Shown here piece by piece: positions 1-6,090 of a stretch of DNA of 8,488 bases. The DNA comes from Leptospira weilii serovar Ranarum str. ICFT (GTDB taxonomy: Bacteria; Spirochaetota; Leptospiria; Leptospirales; Leptospiraceae). The stretch covers positions 1 through 8,488 of the forward strand of contig NZ_AOHC02000040.1 in the NCBI RefSeq assembly GCF_000332415.1, read 5' to 3'. The translations under genes were made by a program, and so were the position numbers. The stretch's first letter is position 1. Every line of letters starts with the position of its first letter. The notes beneath the pieces were generated by a model. That model searched no databases and was not told the DNA's origin. It was given only the letters and a program-made list of their open reading frames with translations.

Positions 1-35
1 GAACACCTACCATGTTGAATTAGTTTTTTAACCAT
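1..35 (-). CDS. N-terminal fragment of a possible AbrB/MazE-type antitoxin (runs off the left edge)
   Basis: Only 11 codons are visible, read leftwards from ATG at 33-35: MVKKLIQHGRC, still open at the edge. Many AbrB/MazE-fold antitoxins begin M(V/I)KKL(V/I)KHG followed by a swapped-hairpin DNA-binding domain, so the resemblance is suggestive, but 11 residues cannot settle it. It lies 20 nt downstream of a predicted leftward promoter (56-84). An inverted repeat (8-17 with 50-59) spans the promoter and the first codons, as expected for an autoregulated antitoxin. A purine-rich AAGG lies just before the ATG but is closer than a usual ribosome binding site. It would be the first gene of the cassette to the left of attC-like copy 1. 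Confidence 0.4.
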   Translation of the reverse strand, partial: MVKKLIQHGRC

Positions 36-59
36 GCCTTAGCTCGTTACAACATGGTA
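8..59. repeat. 10-bp inverted repeat, possible operator
   Basis: TACCATGTTG at 8-17 is the exact reverse complement of CAACATGGTA at 50-59, with 32 nt between them. The right arm overlaps the predicted -10 box of the leftward promoter and the left arm lies inside the first codons of the partial gene. The arm centres are 42 bp apart, about four helical turns, which would suit two bound regulator dimers or a loop. That use is inferred. Confidence 0.45.
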
Positions 60-84
60 TACACACCAGTGTTACCGGAGTCAA
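56..84 (-). promoter_or_regulatory. Predicted sigma70-type promoter for the left-edge cassette
   Basis: Read on the minus strand, TTGACT (79-84) and TATACC (56-61) are separated by 17 bp. The -35 matches consensus at 5 of 6 positions and the -10 at 4 of 6. Transcription would start near position 49 and run into the partial gene. The rest of 85-160 is AT-rich and I see no gene in it. Confidence 0.5.
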
Positions 85-160
85 ACTATATTTGGGCAAA
101 TAATTTAAAGTCCTCCCCTCGCATTTTAATTTTGTGCTCAAAAATACTTTGGGGACTTTC

Positions 161-339
161 GCATAACGAAAGAGACTTCTCGACGTTGCGTGTCCAAGCG
201 CTTGTGCGCGAAGGGATTGGAACGAGGTTCGAGCGACCTTAGTCGCGTCTCGCGAACCGAAGTGACAAAGCAATGTGGCGAAGCCCGGAGTGAGGGTCGC
301 ATGAGCGATCCCGAACGGAGCGAGGAGACGAAGTTATGC
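161..339 (-). repeat. attC-like recombination site, copy 1
   Basis: The element begins GCATAAC (161-167) and ends GTTATGC (333-339). These boxes are exact reverse complements and sit where the R'' and R' core boxes of an integron attC site would be. Inside them CTTCTCG (176-182) pairs with CGAGGAG with one G-T wobble, after unequal spacers of 8 and 5 nt, followed by a CGTT/AACG pairing. The centre holds smaller hairpins: GGTTCG...CGAACC (226-231 with 253-258) enclosing CGAC-CTTA-GTCG, and GGGTCGC (294-300) with GCGATCCC (305-312). It is much more GC-rich than the flanking genes. Strand is assigned minus because the gene ending at 355 reads into it with only 15 bp between. A typical attC is shorter (about 60-150 bp), so the size is unusual. 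Confidence 0.75.
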
Positions 340-354
340 GCCAGTTCCGTTGTA

Positions 355-696
355 TCAAATTTTCTCTAATAACTCGATGCAGGCTTTTTTTAATGGGAAT
401 AAGCGATTTGTTATGATGTCCCAAATTATATCGTCATCAATTGAAAAATAACCATGCGCTAGAATATCTCTTACTCCTGCAATCTTCTTCCATTCTATTT
501 CAGGGTGTAAATTTCGTAAATTATCTGGAAGTTTCTTTACTGCTTCTCCAATAATTTCAATATCCCGTTCAACTGCTCGTTTCTTTTCTATATTTGTAAT
601 GAATAATTGCTTCGAGTCTATTCCTAAAATAAATTTCTCAATTTCATTAATACTTTCAATTATATCTTGTAAATAAGCACCGGGATCACGCTGCAT
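355..696 (-). CDS. hepT: HepT-like HEPN ribonuclease toxin
   Basis: HEPN-domain toxin of the MntA-HepT (HEPN-MNT) system, a presumed cytoplasmic RNase. The sequence shows R-D-I-L-A-H-G-Y near residues 76-83, the RX4H catalytic motif followed by X-Y. In characterised systems that tyrosine is the one AMPylated by the partner MntA. I chose ATG at 694-696 (113 aa) over an in-frame TTG at 702 because an AGAAG motif then lies 7 nt upstream and the protein begins MQRDP, as is common for the family. The start overlaps the end of mntA by 11 bp, so the two are translationally coupled. The stop lies 15 bp from attC-like copy 1. The all-helical sequence and length fit family norms and I see no sign of damage. 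Confidence 0.9.
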   Translation of the reverse strand: MQRDPGAYLQDIIESINEIEKFILGIDSKQLFITNIEKKRAVERDIEIIGEAVKKLPDNLRNLHPEIEWKKIAGVRDILAHGYFSIDDDIIWDIITNRLFPLKKACIELLEKI

Positions 697-979
697 ATAC
701 AACTTCTTGTAATATTTTTTCCTTAAAATATGGCTTAATACTAGATTTCGTCACTAGATCAACCTTACAATTAAACAGATTCTCTAAATAAAATTTTAAA
801 TCCATGTAAGAATCTAAGGTTAGTTGACCCTCTCGGAAATTTACAAGTACGTCTAAATCGCTTTCTTGATTATTTTCGTTTCTCGCAACGGATCCAAATA
901 TACCAATCGATTCTATTCCAAACGATTTAATTGTTCGGAGGTTTTTACGAATATTGTCTAAAACCTGATCGCGAGTCAT
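686..979 (-). CDS. mntA: MntA-like minimal nucleotidyltransferase antitoxin
   Basis: A 97-residue minimal nucleotidyltransferase of the pol-beta superfamily. Motif G29-S30 followed by ten residues and D41-L-D43 is the GSX10DXD signature, and D74 in VDLV is the third metal-binding acidic residue, so the active site appears intact. In known HEPN-MNT pairs this enzyme silences HepT by transferring AMP to a tyrosine next to its RX4H motif. It is the first gene of the pair, read leftwards and overlapping hepT. ATG at 977-979 has no clear Shine-Dalgarno sequence. A promoter-like pair (987-1015) would place the transcription start at or next to the ATG, so it may be translated from a leaderless mRNA. 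Confidence 0.9.
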   Translation of the reverse strand: MTRDQVLDNIRKNLRTIKSFGIESIGIFGSVARNENNQESDLDVLVNFREGQLTLDSYMDLKFYLENLFNCKVDLVTKSSIKPYFKEKILQEVVYAA

Positions 980-986
980 AATAAGA

Positions 987-1015
987 ATTTTGTTAGTTCG
1001 ACTTCAATTTGTCCA
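987..1015 (-). promoter_or_regulatory. Possible promoter of mntA-hepT
   Basis: On the minus strand TGGACA (1010-1015) is followed after 17 bp by CAAAAT (987-992). The -10 is weak (4 of 6). It ends 7 nt before the mntA ATG, the same distance as in the PIN and HigB cassettes. The remaining 1016-1054 holds no gene and ends in the cassette-terminal GCCAAACTGTCGCCTAAC. Confidence 0.4.
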
Positions 1016-1054
1016 GTGAATTTTCGTTTCATGGCTTCGCTTTGCCAAACTGTC

Positions 1055-1241
1055 GCCTAACGAAAGAGGCTTCTCGACGTTTGCGAGTCCTGGAGCGCGC
1101 TAAACGCGCGAAAGGATTGGCACGAAACTTGAGTGAGCCTTAGCGAACGGCTTGCGAACCGAAGTGACAAAGCGGAATTTGGCGAAGCCAAGCAAGGGTC
1201 GCGAAGCGATCCCGAACCGAAGTGACAATTTTTAGTTATCT
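1055..1241 (-). repeat. attC-like recombination site, copy 2, degenerate in its right half
   Basis: The left part is typical: GCCTAAC at 1055-1061, then the conserved 8-nt spacer, CTTCTCG and CGTT. The hairpin GGGTCGC-GAA-GCGATCCC is also intact (1196-1213). After this the sequence departs from the other copies: the expected CGAGGAG partner is missing and an AT-rich stretch leads to GTTATCT (1235-1241). That box is at the right distance but does not pair well with GCCTAAC and fits GTTRRRY poorly. The copy may be a hybrid or a decaying site. Under the leftward reading it closes the restriction-modification cassette. Confidence 0.6.
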
Positions 1242-1261
1242 GCCGTGCCGCGCCCCGAATT

Positions 1262-1297
1262 CTAACCGGCGGCGCCAAGGATGGCGGAGCCGGTTAG
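1262..1297. repeat. Short GC-rich hairpin next to attC-like copy 2
   Basis: CTAACCGGC (1262-1270) and GCCGGTTAG (1289-1297) form a perfect 9-bp stem. Inside, after a 2x2 internal loop, CGCC (1273-1276) pairs with GGCG (1283-1286) around a 6-nt loop. No T-run follows on either strand, so it is not a standard intrinsic terminator, although it lies downstream of the leftward XRE gene. Its outer bases (TTCTAAC...GTTAGGG) look like attC core boxes with little between them. It may be a miniature or decayed site, or an unrelated REP-like repeat. The rest of 1242-1345 contains no gene. Confidence 0.55.
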
Positions 1298-1345
1298 GGA
1301 AAGCCAATAGAATTGCAATTTAAGAATTACTCGTTTATACAATTT

Positions 1346-1639
1346 TCAAATATCCAGAAAATCTTTTGGTTTAACCTTTAATCGTTTAGAAAGCTTGAAA
1401 ATTGAGTTAGCAGTAAAATTAGCCCTACCCGCTTCAATATCTTGCAAAGTTCTTACAGGAACCGCGTAATCGCCTTCATCCATATTTTCCTGAGTAAACC
1501 CTTTTTCCTTACGGATGCTCTGAATATTCTTTCCGACTTTTGATAAAAATTCTTCGAAATCCACACACGGTATATTGCGGCATAGTTGACAAAATGTAAA
1601 CGCGGCATACCGTGGGTCATACATTCTTTCGAGATTCAT
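1346..1639 (-). CDS. XRE-family transcriptional regulator
   Basis: A 97-residue protein with a C-terminal Cro/C1-type helix-turn-helix at about residues 37-95 (IRKEKGFTQ...RTLQDIEAGR). The N-terminal 30 residues contain three cysteines (C17, C20, C25), which could be a metal or redox site, but this is a guess. An upstream in-frame TTG at 1681 would add 14 residues and overlap the divergent gene; I prefer ATG 1637-1639. A further ATG at 1622-1624 is possible. It is divergent from the XRE gene at 1659, with 19 bp between the chosen starts, so any control site must overlap coding sequence. Small XRE proteins beside restriction-modification genes often act as controller (C) proteins. That is the likely role here, not shown. 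Confidence 0.75.
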   Translation of the reverse strand: MNLERMYDPRYAAFTFCQLCRNIPCVDFEEFLSKVGKNIQSIRKEKGFTQENMDEGDYAVPVRTLQDIEAGRANFTANSIFKLSKRLKVKPKDFLDI

Positions 1640-1658
1640 GCTCCCAAAAGGCCCATTG

Positions 1659-2009
1659 ATGACTAGAAAATCCAAAATCAAGTCTCAAAGTGCTACCTAT
1701 AGACAAACCAAATCGAAGATCGTAGAGAAAATTTCCGAGGAAGAGAAGAAAGCTTTCTATCATCAGCTAAAAATCGCGAGAATTGAAGCTAATCTTACCC
1801 AAGCTCAGGTTGCAAAGATGATCAAAAGGAGCAGAAGTCAAATTTCTAAGATAGAATCCGGTAAATGCAGATTATATATGGATGAGTTTTTAAAGTTTAT
1901 GAAGATTTATAAGAAATCTCCTTTCTTCTTTTATTCTGTATTTACAACTAATGAGGTTATTAAATCACAGAAGAGAAGCCGAGCTGTATCTGCGAAGCAG
2001 TTTCAATAA
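1659..2009 (+). CDS. XRE-family transcriptional regulator, the only rightward gene
   Basis: A 116-residue protein. Residues 36-93 form a Cro/C1 helix-turn-helix (LKIARIEANLTQ...RSRSQISKIESGK). The flanks are lysine-rich and the tail looks disordered. I chose ATG 1659 over ATG 1638 because AAGG then lies 7 nt upstream and the longer start would overlap the divergent XRE gene. It converges on the methyltransferase gene with only 15 bp between the stop codons and no visible terminator, so read-through would give antisense RNA to either gene. Divergent from one regulator and convergent with the methyltransferase, it is probably part of the control circuit of this module. It is the only gene against the direction of the array. 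Confidence 0.75.
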   Translation: MTRKSKIKSQSATYRQTKSKIVEKISEEEKKAFYHQLKIARIEANLTQAQVAKMIKRSRSQISKIESGKCRLYMDEFLKFMKIYKKSPFFFYSVFTTNEVIKSQKRSRAVSAKQFQ

Positions 2010-2024
2010 GGACGGTTAAACAAA

Positions 2025-4154
2025 CTACGTGAAAATTCTTTCGTAAATCTCGTACAAATCATTTAATAAATCAAATCTTTCCTTTTGAAACGAAGAAACT
2101 TGAAGCATATACTGAGAAGCATATAAAACAAATAAGTCTCCTTTGGATAAGGAAAAGCCGCTGTTTTCAAATTGAGCTTTATACGTTAAAGCTTTTTCAT
2201 CAATTGAATTTGTTTCATCTTCGGTCTGGAAAGATAGATTTTTTTTGCAAACAAGAATAGCGTCTAGTGATATAGGATTCTTAGATGTAGACTTTGGACT
2301 CGAACCTTTGAATTCAGCGTAAACAGGGTGAGCATTAACAATTTTAAAACCGGCAGATGTTACTGCTTCCATTATAGCGACCCATCCCTCCGGTTTAGAA
2401 TGATGAAAACTAAAGACCATAACTCCTTCGTTCTTTAAAACGCGATTGCATTCACGAAAAACTTGTGTAAGCTGTTTTGCAAATTCAAAAGGATCGCTGT
2501 TTTGAACTTCAGATATATTTGAAGAATCTTCTTTGTCAAAATAATTAAAATCTGCCTTTAATACAGGAGAAAGCCAAGCATAGAAAAAATCACTTAACTC
2601 ACTATAATGAACAAAGTCAAAATAAGGAGGGTCCGTTACGATGGCATCCACGCAATGATTCGGCAAATTCAATGACATACTGCTACCATTCATAATTAAT
2701 GCAGCCTTATCTTTATCAACGAAATCCTCCCAATCAATTGCTAACTCACAATCAATTGGATAACTAACTATTTTTTTTGAGGCATCTTGAATCTTTCCAA
2801 ATAAATCTTTTTCTAAAAAAAGATCGAAAGGCTCCGATAAATATTTCTTCGCTCTTAGTAGCCGGGAATAAAACATTGAAGAAAAACTACCACTCCCTTT
2901 CGAGTTCCCCCATATGTTGTTTTCCAAAGGGGTTCGTTCAGGCTTCAGAATATGATGCGAAAACATATGCCTTACCGCACCAGTCCCTTCCCCTTTGAAA
3001 CTGCAAAACTTATTATTGAACTCTAATATTCCGGAAAATAGAATTAGAAAATGATACCGTAAAACTTTATTCTTAATTTCTAATATTGTTCGCAAAAGCA
3101 TACCTAAACACAATAATTGTCGGTCATTAAAGAACTCCTTCCATTGATTATAGTTATAATTCTTAGCTTGGTTAGTATTATACCCAGGGCGCACCTTATA
3201 AATAGGCAATGGAAGATTCTCTTTTTGCAATCTCTCTTTAGCTTCGTTATATAATTCTAAATCAAAGTCTGAAATTGGAAGATATTCCTTTTCCCCATTC
3301 GTATTTAGTACTAATTTGGCATACATCCTTTCTTCAAATGGCTTTCCATCCTTCAAAAGTGATAAAATTTTATACCGCTTACCTTGTCTAGTTACGACGT
3401 ACTGTCCTTGAACTGTTCCATTTTGCGGATTAAATTCGTAGCTACAATATCTACAGCACAATTTTTCGGTGTCATATCTGTTTTTAGAAATCTGCCAGCA
3501 ATTGGGGCAAATAATTTGGGCATCAGGCTTTTTTTTTGGATAAGCATTCTTTGAAAAAATATAATTATCGAATAAAGGGATGCTTTCACCTTCAGGTGTC
3601 TCAGCTATTTTGACCCAAAAGAAATGAAGCACCTGTAACTCTTCGTTCGTATTTTCTTTTTGTGTTATGTAATATTTTTTGATTTCATGACTAACTTTTC
3701 TTTCTATTTGAACGAAAGTTTCCAAAAGTTCCTGCTCTTGAACCTTGATAAGAGCTTGTGTGACACTAAATGTGCTAATCGGGTTAATATCACAGCCAAT
3801 TGCTTTACTCCCAAGTTTTAGCGCTTCTCCAATTGTTGTACCACTCCCCATAAATGGATCTAATACAATTTTATTTGAAAAGTTGTGAATATTGTAAAAC
3901 TCGGACCAAATAGATTTTTTAGATTGTGATATTGAGCCTAAGACAATTCCCCTGAAGACAGAACCTAATCGCGTAGCCCACCACTTATGTATATGATAGA
4001 TTGGTCGATTTAATTCTTTTCGCCAGCTCTCTCTTTCTGCTAATTGACTTAATTCAATAAAGGGAAATTCTTTTTCAATCTGAAGAGTATTTTTCTCGTT
4101 TATTAACTTCTCCAGATCGCAGTTGAACTCAGGTATTATCTTGATAGTCTTCAT
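2025..4154 (-). CDS. Zn-ribbon DNA methyltransferase (COG1743/DUF1156-like), probable modification enzyme
   Basis: A 709-residue SAM-dependent amino-methyltransferase, predicted to methylate adenine or cytosine N4 in DNA. In order: an N-terminal segment with PIYHIHKWWATRLGSVFR (51-68), like the HKWWARR signature of DUF1156 methylases; SAM motif I LDPFMGSGTT (98-107); a zinc ribbon with CPNC (216-219) and CRYC (234-237); a long central region that could recognise the target; and catalytic DPPY (508-511). Motif I before DPPY with a large insert between is the class alpha order. All key residues are present. ATG 4154 lies 10 bp after the nuclease stop codon, so the two genes are probably co-transcribed, nuclease first. 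The target sequence cannot be predicted from here. Confidence 0.88.
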   Translation of the reverse strand: MKTIKIIPEFNCDLEKLINEKNTLQIEKEFPFIELSQLAERESWRKELNRPIYHIHKWWATRLGSVFRGIVLGSISQSKKSIWSEFYNIHNFSNKIVLDPFMGSGTTIGEALKLGSKAIGCDINPISTFSVTQALIKVQEQELLETFVQIERKVSHEIKKYYITQKENTNEELQVLHFFWVKIAETPEGESIPLFDNYIFSKNAYPKKKPDAQIICPNCWQISKNRYDTEKLCCRYCSYEFNPQNGTVQGQYVVTRQGKRYKILSLLKDGKPFEERMYAKLVLNTNGEKEYLPISDFDLELYNEAKERLQKENLPLPIYKVRPGYNTNQAKNYNYNQWKEFFNDRQLLCLGMLLRTILEIKNKVLRYHFLILFSGILEFNNKFCSFKGEGTGAVRHMFSHHILKPERTPLENNIWGNSKGSGSFSSMFYSRLLRAKKYLSEPFDLFLEKDLFGKIQDASKKIVSYPIDCELAIDWEDFVDKDKAALIMNGSSMSLNLPNHCVDAIVTDPPYFDFVHYSELSDFFYAWLSPVLKADFNYFDKEDSSNISEVQNSDPFEFAKQLTQVFRECNRVLKNEGVMVFSFHHSKPEGWVAIMEAVTSAGFKIVNAHPVYAEFKGSSPKSTSKNPISLDAILVCKKNLSFQTEDETNSIDEKALTYKAQFENSGFSLSKGDLFVLYASQYMLQVSSFQKERFDLLNDLYEIYERIFT

Positions 4155-4164
4155 CTCTACACAA

Positions 4165-4953
4165 CTAAGAAATAGGAGCCATTCTAACTGATTTATCAGA
4201 TTGATTTTTTAGCCGATATGCTTTAAAATGATGCTCCTTTCCAGCATTTTGATTTATAATCGTCTCAGTGAGTAAGGAATTATCTCGGAGATCAAATTTA
4301 CATCCAACGACAAGCTTATCGGCCTCCTTCCGAATTAGATTTCCCACTTCCTGGTAGCGGGTATCGCTTTTAAAATCAGCAGGTAAGATTAATGTTGATA
4401 ATCCGGTGGTGCCTTCAATAAGCGCAAAGGGAGTAGGAGCCACGTACATTTTTCTATCTCGAATCATTATATCCCCGTAGCTACCAAATCCTTTGACACT
4501 CTTATTTTTATGAACGTATTCATGATCGGCGTTAAGAAAATCACCATGGCACAGCACTAGATCGATAACGGGATACTTTCGATTTCCATCCTTCGAAATA
4601 GGATATTCCGTCATATCTGCCGGATATCTCCCGAATAGGTAGAAAATTGTTCTCCCATTGTGATAACCGGATGGAACCTGGCTATTACTATCATAATCGC
4701 GCTCTCGACCTGGCCAAGCTAGACCTTTCACTTCATAACCCTCCGGACTTTCAACTAGGTTGAAATCAGGATATGTATTTCTTCCTGAAGATTCGTAATG
4801 AAAGGAAGCTTCAGCCAACCTATCTTGGAACCAATTTTGAAAGTGAAATTCTTTATCCTTTGCACTAACTGATTCAATTAGTTTACCGGAATGAATTGCT
4901 TGAACGCATTTTTCAAAAATGTCAAAACATGAAAGAGATTGAGTTTTACCCAA
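4165..4953 (-). CDS. PD-(D/E)XK endonuclease, probable restriction enzyme partner
   Basis: A 262-residue protein that I do not recognise as a named enzyme. P62-D63 and E74-V-K76 (YPDFNLVESPEGYEVKG) make a good PD-(D/E)XK nuclease core, and E43 or E48 could be the upstream helix acid. Directly upstream of a DNA methyltransferase, this points to a type II-like restriction endonuclease. The start is TTG at 4951-4953. In-frame stop codons lie 12-13 codons upstream, no ATG lies between, and AAGGAAG sits 9-10 nt upstream as a ribosome binding site. A weak start would keep nuclease levels low, which suits a restriction enzyme. The upstream region (4954-5183) contains two candidate promoters and palindromes and no other gene. 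It could also be a nuclease with another role. Confidence 0.75.
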   Translation of the reverse strand: MGKTQSLSCFDIFEKCVQAIHSGKLIESVSAKDKEFHFQNWFQDRLAEASFHYESSGRNTYPDFNLVESPEGYEVKGLAWPGRERDYDSNSQVPSGYHNGRTIFYLFGRYPADMTEYPISKDGNRKYPVIDLVLCHGDFLNADHEYVHKNKSVKGFGSYGDIMIRDRKMYVAPTPFALIEGTTGLSTLILPADFKSDTRYQEVGNLIRKEADKLVVGCKFDLRDNSLLTETIINQNAGKEHHFKAYRLKNQSDKSVRMAPIS

Positions 4954-4992
4954 AGGTATATAACTTCCTTACTTTTTCGCTAAAAATCTATT

Positions 4993-5018
4993 AGTATAAA
5001 TGGGCATTTAATTGCCCA
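4993..5018 (-). promoter_or_regulatory. Proximal promoter element and palindromic operator for the nuclease-methyltransferase operon
   Basis: On the minus strand a -10-like TATACT (4993-4998) lies 39 nt before the TTG start. No good -35 is present at 17 bp. In its place is a palindrome TGGGCA-TTTAAT-TGCCCA (5001-5018). A regulator site in place of the -35 box suggests activation or repression, possibly by one of the XRE proteins of the same cassette. This link is inferred. Confidence 0.4.
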
Positions 5019-5076
5019 CTCTTTATGTCACAAATAAATGGAAAATTAATAACCAAGATTTAAAAGAAAATAGAAT

Positions 5077-5120
5077 TGTCAAAAAATGACACTATAGCGC
5101 CGCAACAGTGTAAACTTCAA
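5077..5120 (-). promoter_or_regulatory. Distal promoter with operator over the predicted start site
   Basis: On the minus strand TTGAAG (5115-5120) and TATAGT (5091-5096) are 18 bp apart. The inverted repeat TGTCA-AAAAA-TGACA (5077-5091) covers the expected transcription start near 5084, a usual place for a repressor site. The leader to the nuclease start would be about 130 nt and contains no convincing gene. Confidence 0.4.
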
Positions 5121-5138
5121 TCAGCTTATACCATTATT

Positions 5139-5158
5139 GCCAGCCAAGAACGGCTGGC
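5139..5158. other. 7-bp perfect stem-loop upstream of the restriction-modification promoters
   Basis: GCCAGCC (5139-5145) and GGCTGGC (5152-5158) enclose a 6-nt loop. No T-run follows on either strand. It could weakly insulate the cassette from its neighbour or be a remnant. No function can be assigned. Confidence 0.4.
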
Positions 5159-5183
5159 GTCTTAATGAAGGGCGATGCATTAC

Positions 5184-5370
5184 GCGTAACGAAAGAGGCT
5201 TCTCGACGTTCGCGTTCCCGAAACGCTTGTGCGCGATGCGGTTGGCACGAGGTTCGAGCGACATTAGTCGCGTCTCGCGAACCGAAGTGACAAAGCAATG
5301 TGGCGGAGCCCGAAGTGAGCCTGAGCGGGAACCGCGAGTGACGAAGCGCCGCGAGAAGTCGAAGTTAGGC
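5184..5370 (-). repeat. attC-like recombination site, copy 3 (second subtype)
   Basis: It begins GCGTAAC (5184-5190) and ends GTTAGGC (5364-5370), so its own outer boxes mispair at one position. CTTCTCG pairs perfectly with CGAGAAG before the last 5-nt spacer. Unlike copies 1, 2, 4 and 5, the 5' part continues CGCGTTCCCG, which pairs with CGGGAACCGCG in the 3' part with one bulge. This defines a second subtype shared with copy 6. The central GGTTCG...CGAACC hairpin is retained. It lies 22 bp from the antitoxin stop codon at 5393 and closes the PIN cassette in the leftward reading. Confidence 0.75.
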
Positions 5371-5392
5371 GACGTGCCCCGATTATTAGATA

Positions 5393-5656
5393 TTATAATT
5401 TATCCCAAGCAGGAATCCTACCATCGCCATTGATCTCAGAAAGAAGATTTCTAAAGTCTGCGAAAATTTGCTTCTTAGTTTTACCTTTGTAATACTTTTC
5501 AAAATATTGAGAAGTTTCAAGATCTTGAATTTCTTTGGTAAATGCGTAGAGTGCTAATTGATTTATTGAAACGCCCTGTTCCTCAGCCACTTTTTCAATT
5601 TTATGCTTCAATTCAGAAGGAATTCTAATAGTTAATACACTAGCTTTTGTTTTCAT
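5393..5656 (-). CDS. Ribbon-helix-helix antitoxin
   Basis: An 87-residue protein. Residues 5-42 (ASVLTIRIPSELKHKIEKVA followed by EEQGVSINQLALYAFTKEI) fit a ribbon-helix-helix DNA-binding fold of the Arc/CopG/HicB-C-terminal type. The remaining acidic and aromatic tail would bind the toxin. It follows the PIN toxin gene, with a 17-bp overlap. The strong GGAGGGAG ribbon-binding sequence lies just upstream of ATG 5654-5656, inside the toxin gene, and should give high antitoxin translation from the shared transcript. It is likely to repress its own promoter through the palindrome at 6091-6106. The stop lies 22 bp before attC-like copy 3. Confidence 0.85.
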   Translation of the reverse strand: MKTKASVLTIRIPSELKHKIEKVAEEQGVSINQLALYAFTKEIQDLETSQYFEKYYKGKTKKQIFADFRNLLSEINGDGRIPAWDKL

Positions 5657-6086
5657 AATTCTCCCTCCAATAGTTCATAAAATCCGATGGTGTTATAACT
5701 TTCAAATCTTGAAATTTTAAATCGTTATCTATTAGATAATCTTTTATGTTACTAGTAATTAAATAATCCGCATTACAGGCTATCGCAAGTTCGATAAAAT
5801 GATTATCATCTTCATCCCTCAGGTTTGGGCGAAAGGCAAAATAAATCGTTTGGGGATAACTTACGTAAGCGATAAATCCTAATATCTTTTTTATTTCTTT
5901 ATCGTTAATTCCTAAATCTGCTTTTGAAGTCCGCCTATTTAACACTTCTTCATATTCTTTAAATACTGGTATCGATAATCCTAACTTAATTTTCTGATCG
6001 AAAATTAATTCAAGAATTGCTCGGGAAGCTCCCCTTTTCGCTCTTAATGCTTGATAGAGGACATTTGTATCTAAGACGACTTTCAA
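5640..6086 (-). CDS. PIN-domain ribonuclease toxin (COG1569-like)
   Basis: A 148-residue PIN-fold nuclease, predicted to cut RNA with a divalent metal. It starts MKVVLDTNVL with the first catalytic D6. Candidates for the second acidic residue are E44, E46 and E47, and RDEDDNHFIELA (90-101) supplies the central acidic cluster. The last conserved acid appears as N113 in YLITSNIKD, a common substitution in this subfamily. It resembles the 'putative toxin component, PIN family' group rather than classical VapC. The start codon is TTG (6084-6086), since family proteins begin exactly here. The toxin gene comes first and the ribbon-helix-helix gene second. The predicted -10 box ends 7 nt before the TTG, so the mRNA would be leaderless or nearly so. 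Confidence 0.88.
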   Translation of the reverse strand: MKVVLDTNVLYQALRAKRGASRAILELIFDQKIKLGLSIPVFKEYEEVLNRRTSKADLGINDKEIKKILGFIAYVSYPQTIYFAFRPNLRDEDDNHFIELAIACNADYLITSNIKDYLIDNDLKFQDLKVITPSDFMNYWRENYENKS

Positions 6087-6090
6087 TTTT

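Noticed and set aside
1586..1614. Promoter for the rightward XRE gene using TTGACA at 1586-1591
   Set aside because: The sequence 17 bp downstream is ACCGTG, not a -10 box, and neighbouring spacings are no better. The match lies inside the opposite gene and may be chance.
2777..2998. Open frames inside the methyltransferase gene on the other strand or frame (2777-2998, 3392-3589)
   Set aside because: They are shadows of a long gene with intact methyltransferase motifs.
5139..5158. Intrinsic terminator
   Set aside because: The stem is good but no run of T follows on either strand, so it is reported only as a stem-loop.
5137..5433. Rightward open frame of about 98 codons across attC-like copy 3; similar ones at 1057-1278, 28-273 and 6929-7201
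   Set aside because: They run through the GC-rich repeat bodies, which are open in several frames by composition. The products are basic, low-complexity, differ in frame from copy to copy and have no ribosome binding site or homologue I recognise.
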